From the NCBI GenBank assembly GCA_023213315.1, contig JAKCPI010006279.1, positions 62,001 to 126,000 of the forward strand: a DNA stretch of 64,000 bases, given 5' to 3'. This stretch comes from Euborellia annulipes (lineage: Eukaryota; Arthropoda; Insecta; Dermaptera; Anisolabididae). The notes under the pieces were generated by a model. It was not told the DNA's origin, did no database searches, and saw only the letters and a program-made list of their open reading frames with translations. This document shows positions 11,406 to 24,455 of the stretch, piece by piece (within the stretch, counting starts at the first letter, position 1; each line of letters begins with the position of its first letter). Both the position numbers and the translations under genes were made by a program.

Positions 11406-12034
11406 TGATCCCCTGACCCAATCACTTAATTTTAATCTAATTTATTATTTATGCATTTCATAAAATCACTCTAATATTTTGATTTTGATCCTGTCATAAG
11501 GAAGTTGGAGAAAAATATTGGGTGTAAATTGTTTTCCTGTGTTTATATTTGTTTATATTTTTGAAATAAGGGGAAGAAGAGTCAGTCAGCTATAAAGAAT
11601 TAAATAAAGTTTTTATAGGAGCCGCAGCGAATTAACAATCACTATAAAGGGTAAAGGGCCCTCGACATCTATAAGTTGTAAAAATATTTATTTATAGCTT
11701 TGTCTCAGATTAATTTTAAAAATAATAATTAGCTATCAGATATTTTGATCTTCATTGAAAAGGTTTTAGCACTTATCAGTTTTTGTGATTAATTTGATAT
11801 ATTAAATTAGTTGAGTAGACAAAATTCTTGATTAGTAGGGGGGGGGGGAGGAATTTGAACATGCTAGTGCAATTCTACGTTTTAGGAATAAAATGAAGAG
11901 GAAATTAAATGGGGAAAATAATCATTCTATTGATCATTTTAAATTAAAATAATTTAAAATTTTTATTTATCATTTAAATCAACTAATACAAAAAATATTT
12001 AAAAAAAAAATATTTGGATGAAAACTCGTTGTTT

Positions 12035-12131
12035 ATCGCACTCGACTTTCTTTTACAAGCTCCTTCAGGGTCACCATGTGAGTTCGGATCAGTCAGATGG
12101 CGGCTTTCTTCACTCCGGCCCCAAAAAAAAG
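12035..12131 (-). mobile_element. SINE-head-like repeat
   Basis: On the minus strand GAGTGAAGAAAGCCGCCATC matches GAGTGAAGAATGCCGCCATC at about 12337 on the plus strand, so the two form an inverted pair of the same head sequence. Confidence 0.4.
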
Positions 12132-12330
12132 AAAAATAATAATATTTAATATTTATTATTAAAAATTTCAAGAATTTATTAATAAATATTTATATACATA
12201 GGTTCTTATATTTAGAATTTTGATGGATGATAAAATTAAGTAAAGAAAGAAAAAAAAATTTTTGAAGAAAGTTATACATCGAATGGAAGAATTTTTTATA
12301 AACTTAATAAATAATCTAAATATATTTTAG

Positions 12331-12400
12331 CCGGCAGCTTTTTGGAGTGAAGAATGCCGCCATCAGGATCATTGCAGCTAAGAAAAGCTCGAATTTCTGT
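12331..12400 (+). mobile_element. SINE-head-like repeat
   Basis: Plus-strand counterpart of 12035-12131. It also shares CATCAGGATCATTGCAGC with the 4061 element (CACCAGGATCGTTGCTGC). Confidence 0.4.
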
Positions 12401-13246
12401 GGAAAACAGTTTGTACAATAGAATAATCAGTTACTATGACATATAGATTAAAATAAAAATAAATTTTGTAAAGACAAATGAAAAATCATGTCCAGTTATT
12501 TTTTAATTTGATTATTAAAGTCGATTACGCCCCAAGATCTCTAACACATTATAGCTAATTAAAATAGCAATATTTTTAGTATAAACTGTACAGTGAATTT
12601 CAATGAAGATCAAAGCATATTCATGTATATTCTGAATTTTTTTTTAATGGATGAAAGTTTTTTATGAATTATCTTATTTATATACCTACTATTACAGATA
12701 TTGGATACAGGAAACAAAAGTTTTTAGTATAAGTATAATATTATTTATTTAAATATTTATGTTACTTTCTCGAAATAAAAAAGAAATATAAATAGAAGAA
12801 AAATTTAGCGAAAAGAAATTCATATCCCCACTTATAATTCTGTATGAATAAGTTTGTGTGTAGGGTATATACTAGATTAAATCCCTTTATTAAGCTCATT
12901 TTGAGCTCGAAGGTTAATTCGACTTTAAGTGAAAAATATTTCAAGCATATAATAGAGACGTTTACGAGAGAAATAAAAAAGAGCATTCAAAAGTAAAATA
13001 AGTCCAAAACAATTTTGGAGTGGTTAACTTTTGGGAAATTTCCTAAAAAATGTGAATAGAAAAATGTTTAAAAATCTAAAAAAGTAACATCAATATCCGC
13101 GCAACTAGCCAAGAAATAAGAATAAATTTCTCATTAATGTTGTTCGGACATTAAGACATTTATAAAGATTAAAAGCGAATTTTTTAATAAGTTATTAATC
13201 ACTATCACATACTTATAAAATAATTTTCTGAAGCAGATCTGATGAA
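12401..13246. other. No gene seen
   Basis: AT-rich; the minus-strand ORF at 12762-12986 is Phe/Tyr/Lys-rich as expected from composition and is not called. Confidence 0.5.
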
Positions 13247-13589
13247 GAGTCACACCAGATTTTTTGTGTCGACGTGTATTTAGTTTCCGACGACAGTACG
13301 GTACATTCTATTTTCAAGGTGTAAAATTTATTAGTATGGAAAATATTTACATTTTGTTACCATGGCAACCATTTCTCCTATCTTTTCTATGAAGTACAAG
13401 AGTAAAGTGGTCTTCAGAAGATTTCAATGGCAAAATGAGAATATACATATTATTGAGAATCTAAAAAATAATTGATTTTTGAATTTTAATCAATAAATCG
13501 AAAAAAAAAAAACTGAAAAAGTGCATCAGTAAAGTACTAAGTACTCTTTGGCCGATTTTGTTCAAAAGCTTCGTGTCACGTCCCAAGGG

Positions 13590-14083
13590 TAGGGCTGGAC
13601 GGTAATGGATTTTCATTACCGACCTCGATAATGAAAAAAAACCGGTTTTTCTCGAAAGTCGGTAAAAATTTTTTACCGCCCGCGGAACAGAAATTTGCCG
13701 CCGCGAACCAAAGTTGGCCGCGCGGCACAGAAATTTGTGCGCGGAACCAAAGTCTGCCGCCGCGGCACATTTTTTCCCGCGGAACCAAAATTTTTCCCCG
13801 TCCGAAAAAATATTTTACCTTTTTTTAGAGACGCCAATTTTTCCTGCCGTTCGCGGCACAGAAATTTCTCGCCGCGGCACATTTTTGTTTTTCGCGGAAC
13901 CAAAATTTTTTGCCGCCGCGGAACACTTTTTTCGCGGGACAAAAATTTTTTACCGTCCGAAAAAATAAGTTTTTACCGACTTTCGAAAAAAAACCGGTTT
14001 TTACCGAATTAGAGGTTCGTTACCGCGTTTTCGGTAAAAAATTTTACCGGTTTTACCGGTAAACCGGTTTACCGTCCAGCCCA
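13590..14083. mobile_element. hAT-type MITE with CG-rich internal repeats
   Basis: The ends are TAGGGCTGGACGGTA and, in reverse complement, TGGGCTGGACGGTA. An exact 8-bp duplication CCCAAGGG stands at 13582-13589 and 14084-14091. Inside are diverged short repeats around CCGCGGCACA or CCGCGGAACA followed by AAATTT, plus ACCGGTTTTACCGG-like palindromes. ORFs across it come from these repeats. Confidence 0.85.
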
Positions 14084-14160
14084 CCCAAGGGGGTGCCTAA
14101 CTTAAATATAAAATTTCAACTTCCTAGCTCTTTTCGTTCTTGAGATATTTTGTTCACAGA

Positions 14161-14194
14161 CACACACACAGACAGACAGACAGACAGACAGACC
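14161..14194 (+). repeat. CACA/GACA microsatellite inside FB1
   Basis: Short ACAC and GACA runs. The same site in other FB1 copies (39050, 57830) carries variable-length versions. Confidence 0.8.
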
Positions 14195-14529
14195 ATGTCG
14201 CAAAAACCACTTTTTTGGATTCAGGGGACATCAAATCGTGTATATTTATCAAAATCTCGACATTAACTATCTGAATGTTGTACGTATTAAAAATTTTGAT
14301 TAATTTCTAGAAAAGGTTTATCCTAAAATAAATAAATGAATGATTTGTTTACAAATTTTAATTTAAACAATTTTTTCCTAAAGAAAATAAGTAAAGCAAA
14401 TATAAATAAACATTTGTAAAATTATATAATTTAGTTTTCATAAATGTTGACCAATATTTTTGTTTTTGTCATAAAAATGTTTTTAATGTTGTTTTAATCG
14501 TATTGTATTGTGAATGTAGATTAAAACAA

Positions 14530-14720
14530 AAAGAGGGGACATCTGGACCAGAGCCAGATGGAGCATTTGTTTTGTGGGTGGGAATAAACAGGAGGTCCAG
14601 GTGGGAGTGTCTGCGAATTCGAAGGTGGTGGGGAGCGCGTCAGTCATCATCTGGAGCAGGTGAGCGTGACAGCATCTCTCTGGTCCAGAAGCTGCTGAAA
14701 CTGTCGGTGACGGAAATACC
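14530..14720. other. GC-rich exon-like island
   Basis: This block of about 190 bases has clearly higher GC. On the plus strand it has an acceptor-like AAACAG and a consensus donor CAG before GTGAGC (about 14660). On the minus strand a frame stays open across the whole island. Either strand could be coding and no family is recognised. Confidence 0.25.
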
Positions 14721-14924
14721 TATTCTCATAATTAAAATAATATATTCCTCTTCTCTAAAGAGTTAAAAAATAGGCCTGTTCGTTATTTCGAGAAATGAAT
14801 CGTTTGATCTTCTAAGATTATGATGATAATTTTATAAGAAAAAGGTTTTTTTTTTCATTTACCCTACTAATAGGCCTAGTATAGATAAATTTAAAAAAAA
14901 ATAAATATTAGTAATTTTTTTTTT

Positions 14925-15190
14925 TTTTTAATTAATTTAAGGTCATTTCGGCATCGGAGGCCATTTAGACCCCGGCTCTATTTATTTAAATCTATTGCTA
15001 GCCAATTAAATTGAAATAATAAGTTGCCGAAAAGACTGTGTGAATGTGTGTGTGAGTGTGAGTGTGAATGAGAAAAAAGTGTGAATGTTTAAAAAAAAAA
15101 AAAAAAAAAATTGAAATAAATTTGTGTTGCATGAGGCGGGATGACCCCTAGTACAAGAGGCGGATACTCTACCACTGTACCGGCCCAAAG
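14925..15190 (-). mobile_element. tRNA-derived SINE, reverse orientation
   Basis: On the minus strand the head reads GGGCCGGTACAGTGGTAGAG (box A-like), then GGGGTCATCCCGCC (box B-like). The body contains a GT-repeat stretch, and the tail at 14935-14970 (plus-strand GGCATCGGAGGCCATTTAGA) is shared with other SINEs. Confidence 0.6.
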
Positions 15191-15539
15191 ACAAATCTTA
15201 GTAAATTATCAAAAAAAAGACGTAAGGAGCAAATATTCAAAAATAAATTTTCTTTATTTAATTATCCACTTTCGGCTACATAGGCTATTTATAAATGTTA
15301 TATATCTATATACTCGGTATATAAAAATGAAATGGGAAAAACATATGAATTTTCGAATAAATTCTATAGAAATCCACAATTTTAATGAATCTATTTGAAA
15401 TTAAGTTCACATATAGTACATGGACCAGGGAGTAAAGTATAATAGTAATAATTTGAATCTCTTAAATATTTTGGAAAACAAATTGTAAACACATTTCTTA
15501 AATATGGGAACACAATGATAAGTGGGCTTGGAAATTAGA

Positions 15540-15780
15540 GAGGCAGTTAGTTGCTCTGTGAGTCAGCCTTCCAGGTATACGACATGGGGCTGTGGGAGGA
15601 GCTAAGCAGCAGTTGAAAAAAGTAGCGAGCACGCATACAATTGACGCTGCAAACCTTCATAAATAGACCTTTTTGTGCCCAGTCGGTAACCTCGCTTGAA
15701 TTCAAGATCCTTCCTTAACATCTGCCCCCTGGCTAGGCGAAAAGCACCCCGAAGGCGGGTTTTGCGACTAGTACTAAATA
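15540..15780. other. GC-richer island, possible minus-strand exon
   Basis: The composition differs from its surroundings. On the minus strand about 50 codons are open, including MLRKDLEFKRGYRLGTKR, and end at TAG near 15610. No convincing splice sites bound it. It could also be an untranslated exon or promoter on the plus strand. Confidence 0.2.
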
Positions 15781-15998
15781 TATTTTAAATTCAGTGTCAT
15801 TAGCTTCCTACGGGAGTTCAATAGTCTTGTTTCTCGCAAAGTTTTTATAAAGTCCAAGACCCCAAGAGAACTAGAGGTACGATTTCAGAATGTGCTTTTA
15901 TTTACTAGTAATGTTCAAAATAAGGAAATTAATTAAAATATAATATTGTTATGTTGTGTTAAATACAGTAGAAGCCATCTATTGGTAATGCCTAGACC

Positions 15999-16103
15999 CA
16001 GTGGCAGATTTAGGCAATAGGAAGATTGAGGCATTTGCAGATTTGCCTAAATATTTATACCCCGCGAGGTTCGAAGCGACAGCCTGTGGACAACCTGCCA
16101 CTG
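15999..16103. mobile_element. Short hAT-like MITE, duplication not visible
   Basis: The ends are CAGTGGCAGATTTAGGC and, in reverse complement, CAGTGGCAGGTTG. The flanking 8-mers do not match, so age or misjudged ends is possible. Confidence 0.4.
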
Positions 16104-16803
16104 GTTGGACAATGCTATTTTCATAGGTTCAAATTACCTATTTTGAAACGAATGTTATGTTTTTTATTATAATAAAATTTAGATATGTACTTTAGTAGAT
16201 AAAAAGTTTAATTTATTCGTTCCGAAAATTTTCCCAATCTAATCGAATGAGGATTTCTTATTCTTTTCTCTCTTATATATATATATATTTTTTTTTTACT
16301 TATTTTTTATTGATAAGGCCTATTTATTTTCAAATGGATTGGCTGATAAAAAGGACCGTGACCCAGCGACCCAGCCTCCAGCCATGCTTCCATTTTGTTT
16401 TATTTATTCCAATCATTAATATTAATTAATTTTTTGATTTCTTACGTCATTTAAAAAATAATATCTTTAAGTAATCTCTTACTTTTATGATTCATTTGAA
16501 TATTTACAATATATGAGAGTTATATATTTTATTATTTATTTATAGTATAAAGAGATTTATTTATATAAAAAGGAATTTTCACGGGGCCCTAAAAACAAAA
16601 ATATTCAATCAAAATTCATCTTACAAGTCTATCGCTTTTAAAATGTCGAAGGAAGTTCAACTTGTCTACTTTTAAGTCAAATAAATAATATATATTGAAT
16701 TTTAATTTTTTCTAATTAAGTTTTTAAAGAAAAATTATATTTCCTCTTTCTCGATAGCGTTCGGTAGCTAAAATATTGTAAAATACCTGGTATATGTATT
16801 CTA

Positions 16804-17111
16804 CAGTAGCGCTTCTTAAACTTTTTGAAGTCGGGCCCCCTTGGAACCCTAGTAAATATCTCACGGCCCCCTATATTTTTTTAAATTCAGATTGGTTAAA
16901 AACAATTTATAATTTTGAATATCATATACGCATACATTTACTTATCAATACATGCATTTACTAATGTTAGCAGTAAAAGCGTGAAAAAAAAACACGGTTA
17001 TTAGGTTTTGATTAATGAGTGTGTTGTTACATTTGGGACTCTTAGCGGCCCCCCCTGAGGGTAATCCATGAGCCCCTAGGGGGCCGGGGACCAATACTTT
17101 AAGCTCTACAG
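16804..17111. mobile_element. TIR MITE with TA flanks
   Basis: The left end CAGTAGCGCTT and reverse-complement right end CTGTAGAGCTT are flanked by TA. The interior has GGGCCCCC and AGGGGGCC blocks, a pattern of many MITEs starting CAGTGGTTCTCAAAC. Confidence 0.5.
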
Positions 17112-17964
17112 TATAACCACCCCTAAGTGACCTCACCAGCCGAGATGAAAAATTAAAACAAAATCTCTTTTTAAAGAATTGTTTGAGTTAAAACTCTAAT
17201 AAAATAATTATTTTTTTAGGGCGTTTCGAAATGTTTTATTTACTTACCATCATCAGTCATTGTAAAGAATTTCTGTCATGGAGGAAGGACATATAGGCCT
17301 ATAGATTTGTCCATGGTGTTTATAGGTTGTTGGTATATTGTTACAATTTTTATATATTATATATACAAAATAAAAAGAATTATAAAGGCCTACTGTAAAG
17401 TGTTACAATATGCCAACAACGTATAAACACTTTTGACAAATACGGTAGATCTGTCGTTGATCCATGACAGAAATTCTTTACAAGGCTGTTAATGGCAAAT
17501 AAAAGATGTAAATATTTTTTTTTATTAGAAGTTAGATCCGCCTTTCATCTATCTAATCAGCCACTGACAATGTATAAAATAAATTTAAGGACTATACTAC
17601 GGGATAAAAATAAAATAATTTAAAATAAATAGTAAAAAAAAAAAAAGAAAAATAATAATGAAATAGTAATATTAATAGAATCTTCACTCATATTTTTGAC
17701 TTTAATCATCTCGTCATGATAACTCCTGATATACACCAAGGCTTATGATAAATTAGCGAAATATAATATAAACATTTTTTTTTTTTTTTAGTTTATCAGA
17801 TGCTTTTGATAAAACCAATGATTTGCTAATAATTTTGACTAATTTAATAAAAATTAGAATAAACAACTTAAGAAAAAAAAAATTAATATCAGAAGTTTTG
17901 AAGCTTTGTATTAGCTATAAAGTTCTATTTTTTTTGCCTAAAAAAATAGTTTAAGCAGACGAAC

Positions 17965-18182
17965 TTTTTCAGACTAGATATTTAAGCTATAGAATACAAA
18001 TTATATTTCATATAGGGTAAGAGAAAGTAAAATATAATAATTTATTTTAGCTAAAAAAAACATATAAAAACAAAATTATTTATAAATACCCTAAAATAAT
18101 CTTAAATTTTTCAAATTTTTTAAAAAAATTTCTTGGAAGCCCGCCCCCCCCTCCATCAAAAATTTCTGGCTACGCCTATCTG
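17965..18182 (-). mobile_element. MITE related to 32078-32315, one end only
   Basis: The right edge GGCTACGCCTAT, the TTTTTGATGGAGGG mirror, and an internal GGTAAGAGAAAGTAAAATAT segment match the 32078-32315 element in reverse. The other end is not recognisable. Confidence 0.55.
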
Positions 18183-18455
18183 ATAACACTTCCAAGAATT
18201 ACAAATATTAATAGTAAGTAATTGAAAAAAAAAAAATAATCAAACTTCGTAGGCTACTAGATATAAACTATGGTATAAACTAGAATAATAACGCAACAGA
18301 ACTAAAGTAGTAAAAACGGAAATATTCATTTTTCAAATTTTTCTACACAACAATCAATAATAGATTTTAGGCAGCGAGTCACTGAGGGAAGACCTTAAAT
18401 AACATACCATAAATAAGAGAATTCCTGCTATCTACAGTATTAATATTTTTTTTTT

Positions 18456-18532
18456 TTTTTAATTTATTTAAGGTCTTTTTCGGCATCTGAGGCCATTTAG
18501 ACCCCATCCCTATTTATTCCAAAATGAATATA
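18456..18532 (-). mobile_element. SINE tail fragment, reverse orientation
   Basis: Contains TTTCGGCATCTGAGGCCATT followed by TAGACCCCATCCC, preceded by poly-T. Confidence 0.45.
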
Positions 18533-20240
18533 GGCCTACAGTATTAATATTTATTTTAGTTGATTGTATCGGAAAGGAACCTCTTTGATGTTGAAATGAA
18601 TTTTGTTGCTATTTCAGATAAATTTTATTTTATAAATTTAATGACTAACTCAAGAACTTTTTTTTTTTTTAATTATAGTTGTCATCGGTAATACTCTCAA
18701 GAAACGACACTGTACAATATATTTATCTAATGGGTCGTAGCTTCCAAACAATATAGTAGCTTTACTCTATCTCAAATTTTATTCAACCCTTTGTTTGACA
18801 ATAATTGCTAAATAATTTTGAAATTTACAGGTTCTGGGGGGTTGGGGGGGGGGGGGGGGGGGGGGGTTGGTTCTTTGGTTACTTTCTTCAAAAGAACTAA
18901 AATATAAAGTAGATTAATGGAATTAACTATTAAAAATTAAAAGATGATTTATCTTTCTTTAGATTCATAAATTCGATTAAGAAAATTTTGTTCCATTTTA
19001 ATAATTATATTACACTTCCGGAAAAAATAAAACTTTTTTTTTTATTTTTTTAATTTATATACAGAATAAATTTAAAAATCAAAGTGGAAAAATAAATGAA
19101 TAAATTTTCTTTATGAGATATTAACTATTTTATGTGAGGCGCTATAATACATAAGTGTTTTCGTTAATTCGTAAAGTTAAAGAACGTCTCGTTTTATAGA
19201 AAAAGTAGAGAATTCTTGCTAATTTTTTTCTGAGATATTTGCTTGGCTTTGAGATGCTAAAACCATGAACCTAAAAATATCTTCTCTCTCTCTCTTGTTC
19301 ATCATCACAAAAACAAGCAAATAGGCATATGATCTCAACCGAGTGAGAGAGAGAGAGAGAGATTGGGAGTCTTATCACTCCAGGAGAGATAATCTGCCTG
19401 CAGACACAAACGTGTAATTAAAGGGAATGCGTGTAAATGAATCCGGAGGAAAAATAACTTTAATAAGGAAAAAAATGACCATGACTGACCAGTTTTTATA
19501 ATTGATAAAGTAAATAACGCGTTTTATTTAGATAAATACATGCGGATATTGAAAATAATATTTATTGCTGTCTAATCTAATATGAGGATGAATTTATTCA
19601 TTTATATTCAGTATATATTTATATTTAGTTTGAAATTATCAAAAGGCATAAAATAAAATCTATTATCTCTAGGAATTTGTCCATGTCAAACATTTTGGCG
19701 AATTGGACTGACTCCACCTCAACACACTGAAAATTGCGAGAATTAGGGTCATTGTGATGCGATGCCACCCAATCTGACCTAGAGTGCGCCTTGCTTAGAA
19801 AATCATCAATAGAAAAAAAAACTATTAATTGGAAAATAAGTTTCCGCTAGAATTTAATGAACCTTAATTATATTGCATCCTCCTAAAAAAAAGCTAAGCA
19901 ATCATTGCCCCCACCTTGTAGTCTAATAATAGGTTTGACATTGTCAATATTTTTCAACTATAGAACAAGGAGACTTATGTTAGAAATAATTCACTATCCT
20001 AATTAAAATTTATTTAAAATTTTCTTTTTTTTTTTCTTTGGTTTTCACTAACAGTAAGTAAAATATTTTAAATCAGGATCTGAAATAGAGAGGTAAACGC
20101 CTCAGTGCCAGAGATAATTGGCTTTTCTTTAGAATAAGACCCCACTTCTCTCAATCTGGTGTAAAAAATAGTTGGAAAGGAGATAGATCTTTTCACCCCA
20201 AATAAAATATATATTTATTTTATTAAAATCTATTAGATCT
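18533..20240. other. No confident gene; simple repeats
   Basis: Contains poly-G at about 18837-18866, GA/CT runs near 19285 and 19345, and a GC-richer patch at 19690-19800 that may be SINE-derived. No exon could be supported. Confidence 0.45.
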
Positions 20241-20252
20241 CAGACCGTCAGC

Positions 20253-20283
20253 TTTCGGCTACTCTGCTGTAAGCCTTCCTCAG
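20253..20283 (-). ncRNA. Hammerhead-ribozyme-like core
   Basis: On the minus strand CTGAGGA is followed by a stem II candidate (GGCTTAC...GTAGCC) and then GAAA. This is the order CUGANGA, stem II, GAAA of type I hammerheads found in Penelope-like elements. Stem I and stem III are not clear. Confidence 0.4.
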
Positions 20284-20494
20284 TGAGGGCTGGAACTATA
20301 AGGTGAGTATTATATTCGCATTTAGATCCATTACATTAAAAAATCTGAGAGTCATATTAATAAATAATGTCATGTACACAAGGGCACAAGGGGACCTGGG
20401 CACTGGTCAAAAGTGGTTAAAACCGTCCAACTTTACTTCCTCTTATCTAAATATTACATTTCAAGGGTTCTTATGTGTTATCTAAAACTAAATA

Positions 20495-21045
20495 TATCCT
20501 GGTGCAAAAAAGTGCTACAGTAAAGTACTAGTACTTTTTGGCGGTTTTTGTTTAAAAGCTTATTTTCACCCTCCAGGGAGGGGGGGGTGTCTAACTTAAA
20601 CATAAAATTCAGTAGTTGCTTGTAGCTGGGAATCGTAGATGAGAGCGAATAAGGAGAAAAAACAGCTTTGTTTTCTCTCACTATTTCAATTTATTGAAAT
20701 ATTTCGGCTCCTATACAGAGGATTCAGGATATTGTGAATTTAAATAAATGTATTACTAAATTACAGATATGACTGAGGAGGGAATATTTTAAAAAGAAGA
20801 GGGAGAAACAGAAGCTGGTTTTTTTTCTCCTTATCGTTGTTAAATATAAAATTTTAGTCTCATAGCTCAATTCTTTCATGCTTAAAATTGAACACAGACA
20901 GACAGAGAGACCATGTCGCGAAAACCACTATTTTGGATTCAGGGGACCTGTGCATCCATCAAAATCTCGACATCGAATTTTTGACATGAATCCAATACTT
21001 ACTCTCTATATATATTGACATATATAGAGGTAAGAGAAAGTAAAA
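20495..21045 (+). mobile_element. FB1 copy, 5' truncated, with an internal insertion
   Basis: From GTAAAGTACTAGTACTTTTT to the right hairpin ending GTAAGAGAAAGTAAAA. About 230 unrelated bases interrupt it at about 20605-20840. Confidence 0.7.
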
Positions 21046-21059
21046 TATTGTGGAAAGGA

Positions 21060-21214
21060 GAGTATCACCACTACCGTAACGTTTTGTTTTTTCCCCCCCC
21101 CCCCCCCCCGCCGGCGCGCCCCCCCCCATTAAAAATTTTTTTTTTTTATTTTTTTTTTTCTTTTTTTTTTTTTTTTTAAAAAAATTAAAATATATTTTTT
21201 TTCCCGGCGCGGGG

Positions 21215-21265
<51 letters not shown>

Positions 21266-21272
21266 GTATCAC
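21060..21272. repeat. C-tract/T-tract/G-tract insertion between 9-bp direct repeats
   Basis: GAGTATCAC occurs at 21060-21068 and 21264-21272. Between them are CCACTACCG, a long C run, GCCGGCGCGCC, long T runs and about 50 G. It may be a decayed MITE or an assembly-distorted region; the long ORF across it is low complexity. Confidence 0.4.
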
Positions 21273-22304
21273 GTGATACAAAGATAACTGAAAAAATGAC
21301 AGCTTTGCTTTGCAGAAATGCTAGTAAAAACTGTAGTGGCGAATAGAAAATGTATCCTTTCTTAAAGAAATATTGTACAAAATTGGAGGTCTGAATGTCG
21401 GCGTGCACAGCCGAGGAATAAAGAAAGAAATAAGAGAAAGTAAAAAAAAATTGTATATTGAGTAAGTTCTTTTGAACTTTCATAAAGAAAAAAAAACTCC
21501 AGAAATAAGCTAAAATATTTCCATTTTGTAGACTTTTCGTACAGATTAGTTGCTAATGTCATTTTATAATTGTTGCCAAAGGAAATTTGTTTAGGGAAGA
21601 TCAAGATAAAAGCTTACGTTCGTCAAGAGGATACTGCTATAAATATTTAACATGAAGAAGGCCTAGAACCCAATAGTTGTGTAAATCAAAACAATTTTCT
21701 GTCCTATATCAACTGATATCTACAGACAATTAATCTTATATCTAAATATTCATCTTTCTGCCTGAGATCCGAATCCTACCCGTGGCTTTTAAGGCTACCA
21801 ATATCAACATTGTCCCTATCTATAACCTCTGTCATGAAGTGGGGGTAATATTCTTGGATTATATTAATTTATAATCAATTAAATTTAGTTGTTTTGGCAT
21901 AATGATAAAAATTATCGCTCAATGTTTTAGAAAGTAAAAAAATTGATATATTAAATATCTAAATGAGAAAGTTGCCTAGAATGCCAAGTATTTCGTACAA
22001 AAGATAATAATAGAGCACTTAGGCCAATTGCTAAAAGCGGTTCCATTTCAACTCATTTAATTGATATAAGACAAAAAAAAATTTGAATAGATGTCACGTT
22101 TTTCCGCATATCTACATTTTTAACCAATCATTCCATTTAATGATTGTTCTAAAAATTATTTGTTTCTTGGCGAAAAAGAAAAAAAACAAAAACAAAAAAC
22201 AATAGCAAATGGTTATAATTGAGTACCAAGAAACTAAATAACAAAAAAAATTAAAATAATATCTAATTGACTTCATCTAAATTGAATTAATTAGATAATT
22301 TATA

Positions 22305-22531
22305 TTTTTACTTTCTCTTACCTATATGTTAATATATAGGCTATAGACTCCGAAAAATCATTTTTCCTGTACTGATGATGATTTACATCTGAATTCAAAT
22401 GTTCCGTGCTGTCGCGAACTAAATATATATCGACACAAAAAATCTGGTGTGACAAGCACAGAACAAAACTTTCTCTTTCAAAAGTTAAGAGAAAGTTGTG
22501 TGCTCTGCGACCAGTCACACCAGATTTTTTG
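22305..22531 (-). mobile_element. FB1 copy with most of its body deleted
   Basis: The right hairpin start (TTTTTACTTTCTCTTACC) is joined after about 90 bases to a complete left hairpin (AATCTGGTGTGACAAGC to CACACCAGATTTTTTG). Confidence 0.75.
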
Positions 22532-23642
22532 TTATTTTTACACTCACTAATTTTTCTGATTCTACTTAGAGTCTTAAGTTATTCTAATCATGTTCTTGGT
22601 CTATTCTTTGAAAAAAAAAAATATCTTAATTTTCTAAACAATTTTTCGTATTTTTTTACAGTGTAAGGTTCAGTTCAGTGAACGTGAAGCATATTGACTC
22701 CAATTGAGTTCCATTGATTTGGTCATTAGATCCTAGGCCTAGATATTCTCTCTACTGTTTGGCACATTAATTTAAAATCAAAATTCCAGCGAATTAAAAA
22801 TTTTAATTTGTTTAACATTAAATCAAGCTATTTCTAAGATTCAACACAGCTCAAACGAAAAAAAAGCCTTTTTTTAGCTTATACTCACGCAAATGCAAAT
22901 GTCAAATGAGGTATGTAGAAAACACGACTTGGTGCCAAATTGTCTCCACGAAATTTATGTCGCGTTTTCTTTCATCCCATTTAATAAATACACACAGTGA
23001 GAAAATTTATGTATAAACGAGGATTAAATAGAGCTTTTAAATAACCATTTTATTAGTAATTTCAATACGTAACACAATAATTCATTGTTGTCAATGATTT
23101 GTGATAATTAGTGAAAAAATTTGATAAAATATTTTTTCTGTCATCTGGAGTAGGTTTGGGTTCGGTTCCAGGTCAAACTAATAAAATGTAAAATGAAGTT
23201 TTATAAAAAAAATATTTTAAAATAAGTTTTTAATAAAAAATTATTCCTCAAACCCCAAATAGGGGAAATTGCTTTGTAAATAAAAATGAATAACAAAAGA
23301 ATTATTATAACTAGTATGCTCATTTCCCCCTTCCCTCACATACTTTTTGCAAAAAAAAAAGTAAAATTTATGATCTTGTTATTCATTAAAAAGTTAGTTA
23401 CGCGTATTATAAATTTTCATCTTTTAATTAAAAACATTTTTAAAAATAATAAATTTTAATTTCTTTATTAAAGTAGGAAGTAAATTAAAACATTTAAGAA
23501 TTAAGAAAAAAAAAATTTTTTTGAATGAAAAAAATCAATGAATAAAAAAAAGAGCCAAAAGAATTTTGGCAAGAATCCTCAAAGTAGAGAAGAGAAAAGA
23601 TTTAAAACAAAATCGAATTGGAGAGAGAAATGGTAATAAATT

Positions 23643-23664
23643 TAAGAGAGAGAGAGAGAGAGAA
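23643..23664 (+). repeat. GA microsatellite
   Basis: About ten AG units; similar runs lie at 19342 and 4453. Confidence 0.85.
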
Positions 23665-23880
23665 AATAATCAAAAGAAAAGAAAAAAAAAAGAAACAGAA
23701 AAACAAAAACAATTCATTCTTGTAAAATTTATTTGAATATAGATAAGTCATTTCTAGTGTATTTCATGACTCGCTTAATTTCAAAATTATGGCTTTTTTT
23801 ATTTGGTATGTGATAATAATTTTGAAAACGTAATAGTGTAATTTTTATGAATAATTTTTTTTTTTTTTTTTTTCTTCTTA

Positions 23881-24455
23881 AGGGGGTTCACGTCTAAACG
23901 TACTTTAAAAACAACTAGACTATTATAAGGAATTTTTCAATGAGGTTTTTTTTAATGAATTATATTCGTAAGGGATTATTGGGACAGAAAATATAATTTT
24001 TTTAATGACTTATTAAAAAATTAAGGAAATTAAATTTTTTGTTATTAAGTAAACCATCAATAATCATTTCAATAATCTTAAATTTTTTTATATTTAAAAA
24101 TGAATTTATTGTTATTATTAATCACATATTAATTAAGAAAATTTTAAAATAAGAAACAGATATATTTAAAAATTATGTGTCAAACAGTTCAGCACTCTTG
24201 CAAAAGATGGCAGGCTAGTCTAACAGCCGATCCCCTATTAGCCTACATCTGGCCTATATTTATATGCTTTTAGATACATAATATATTATTAACATTTATA
24301 AACTATTAATACTTAAAAGATCAATAAAAAATCAACTAAATGCATTAAATATTATTAGCTACCATCTGACATCTCTTGGCAAATTTTCGTAATAGGTTTT
24401 TTTTTGTCTTACTTTTTAAGACAGGCAACGCCATCTTATCGGGAAAAAGATGCGT
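23881..24455 (+). repeat. Dispersed repeat R3, fullest copy
   Basis: It starts AGGGGGTTCACGTCTAAACG and ends ATCTTATCGGGAAAAAGATG. Near-complete reverse complement at 50210-50800. It contains a block with GATTATTGGGACAG and no ORF. Class unknown. Confidence 0.7.

Larger units (their letters stand above)
13247..14262 (+). mobile_element. FB1 copy lacking its outer hairpins, split by a hAT MITE
   Basis: It begins at the inner arm of the left hairpin (GTCACACCAGATTTTTTGTG) and ends near GGGGACATCAAATCGTG. A 494-bp hAT element interrupts it at 13590-14083. Confidence 0.75.

Noticed and set aside
13576..14012. Several overlapping Pro/Arg/Lys-rich ORFs on both strands
   Set aside because: All lie in the CG-rich internal repeats of the 13590-14083 hAT MITE and are compositional artefacts.
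20959..21483. 174-codon minus-strand ORF with poly-Pro, poly-Lys and poly-Gly
   Set aside because: It is built from homopolymer runs and an FB1 end, with no domain or splice context.
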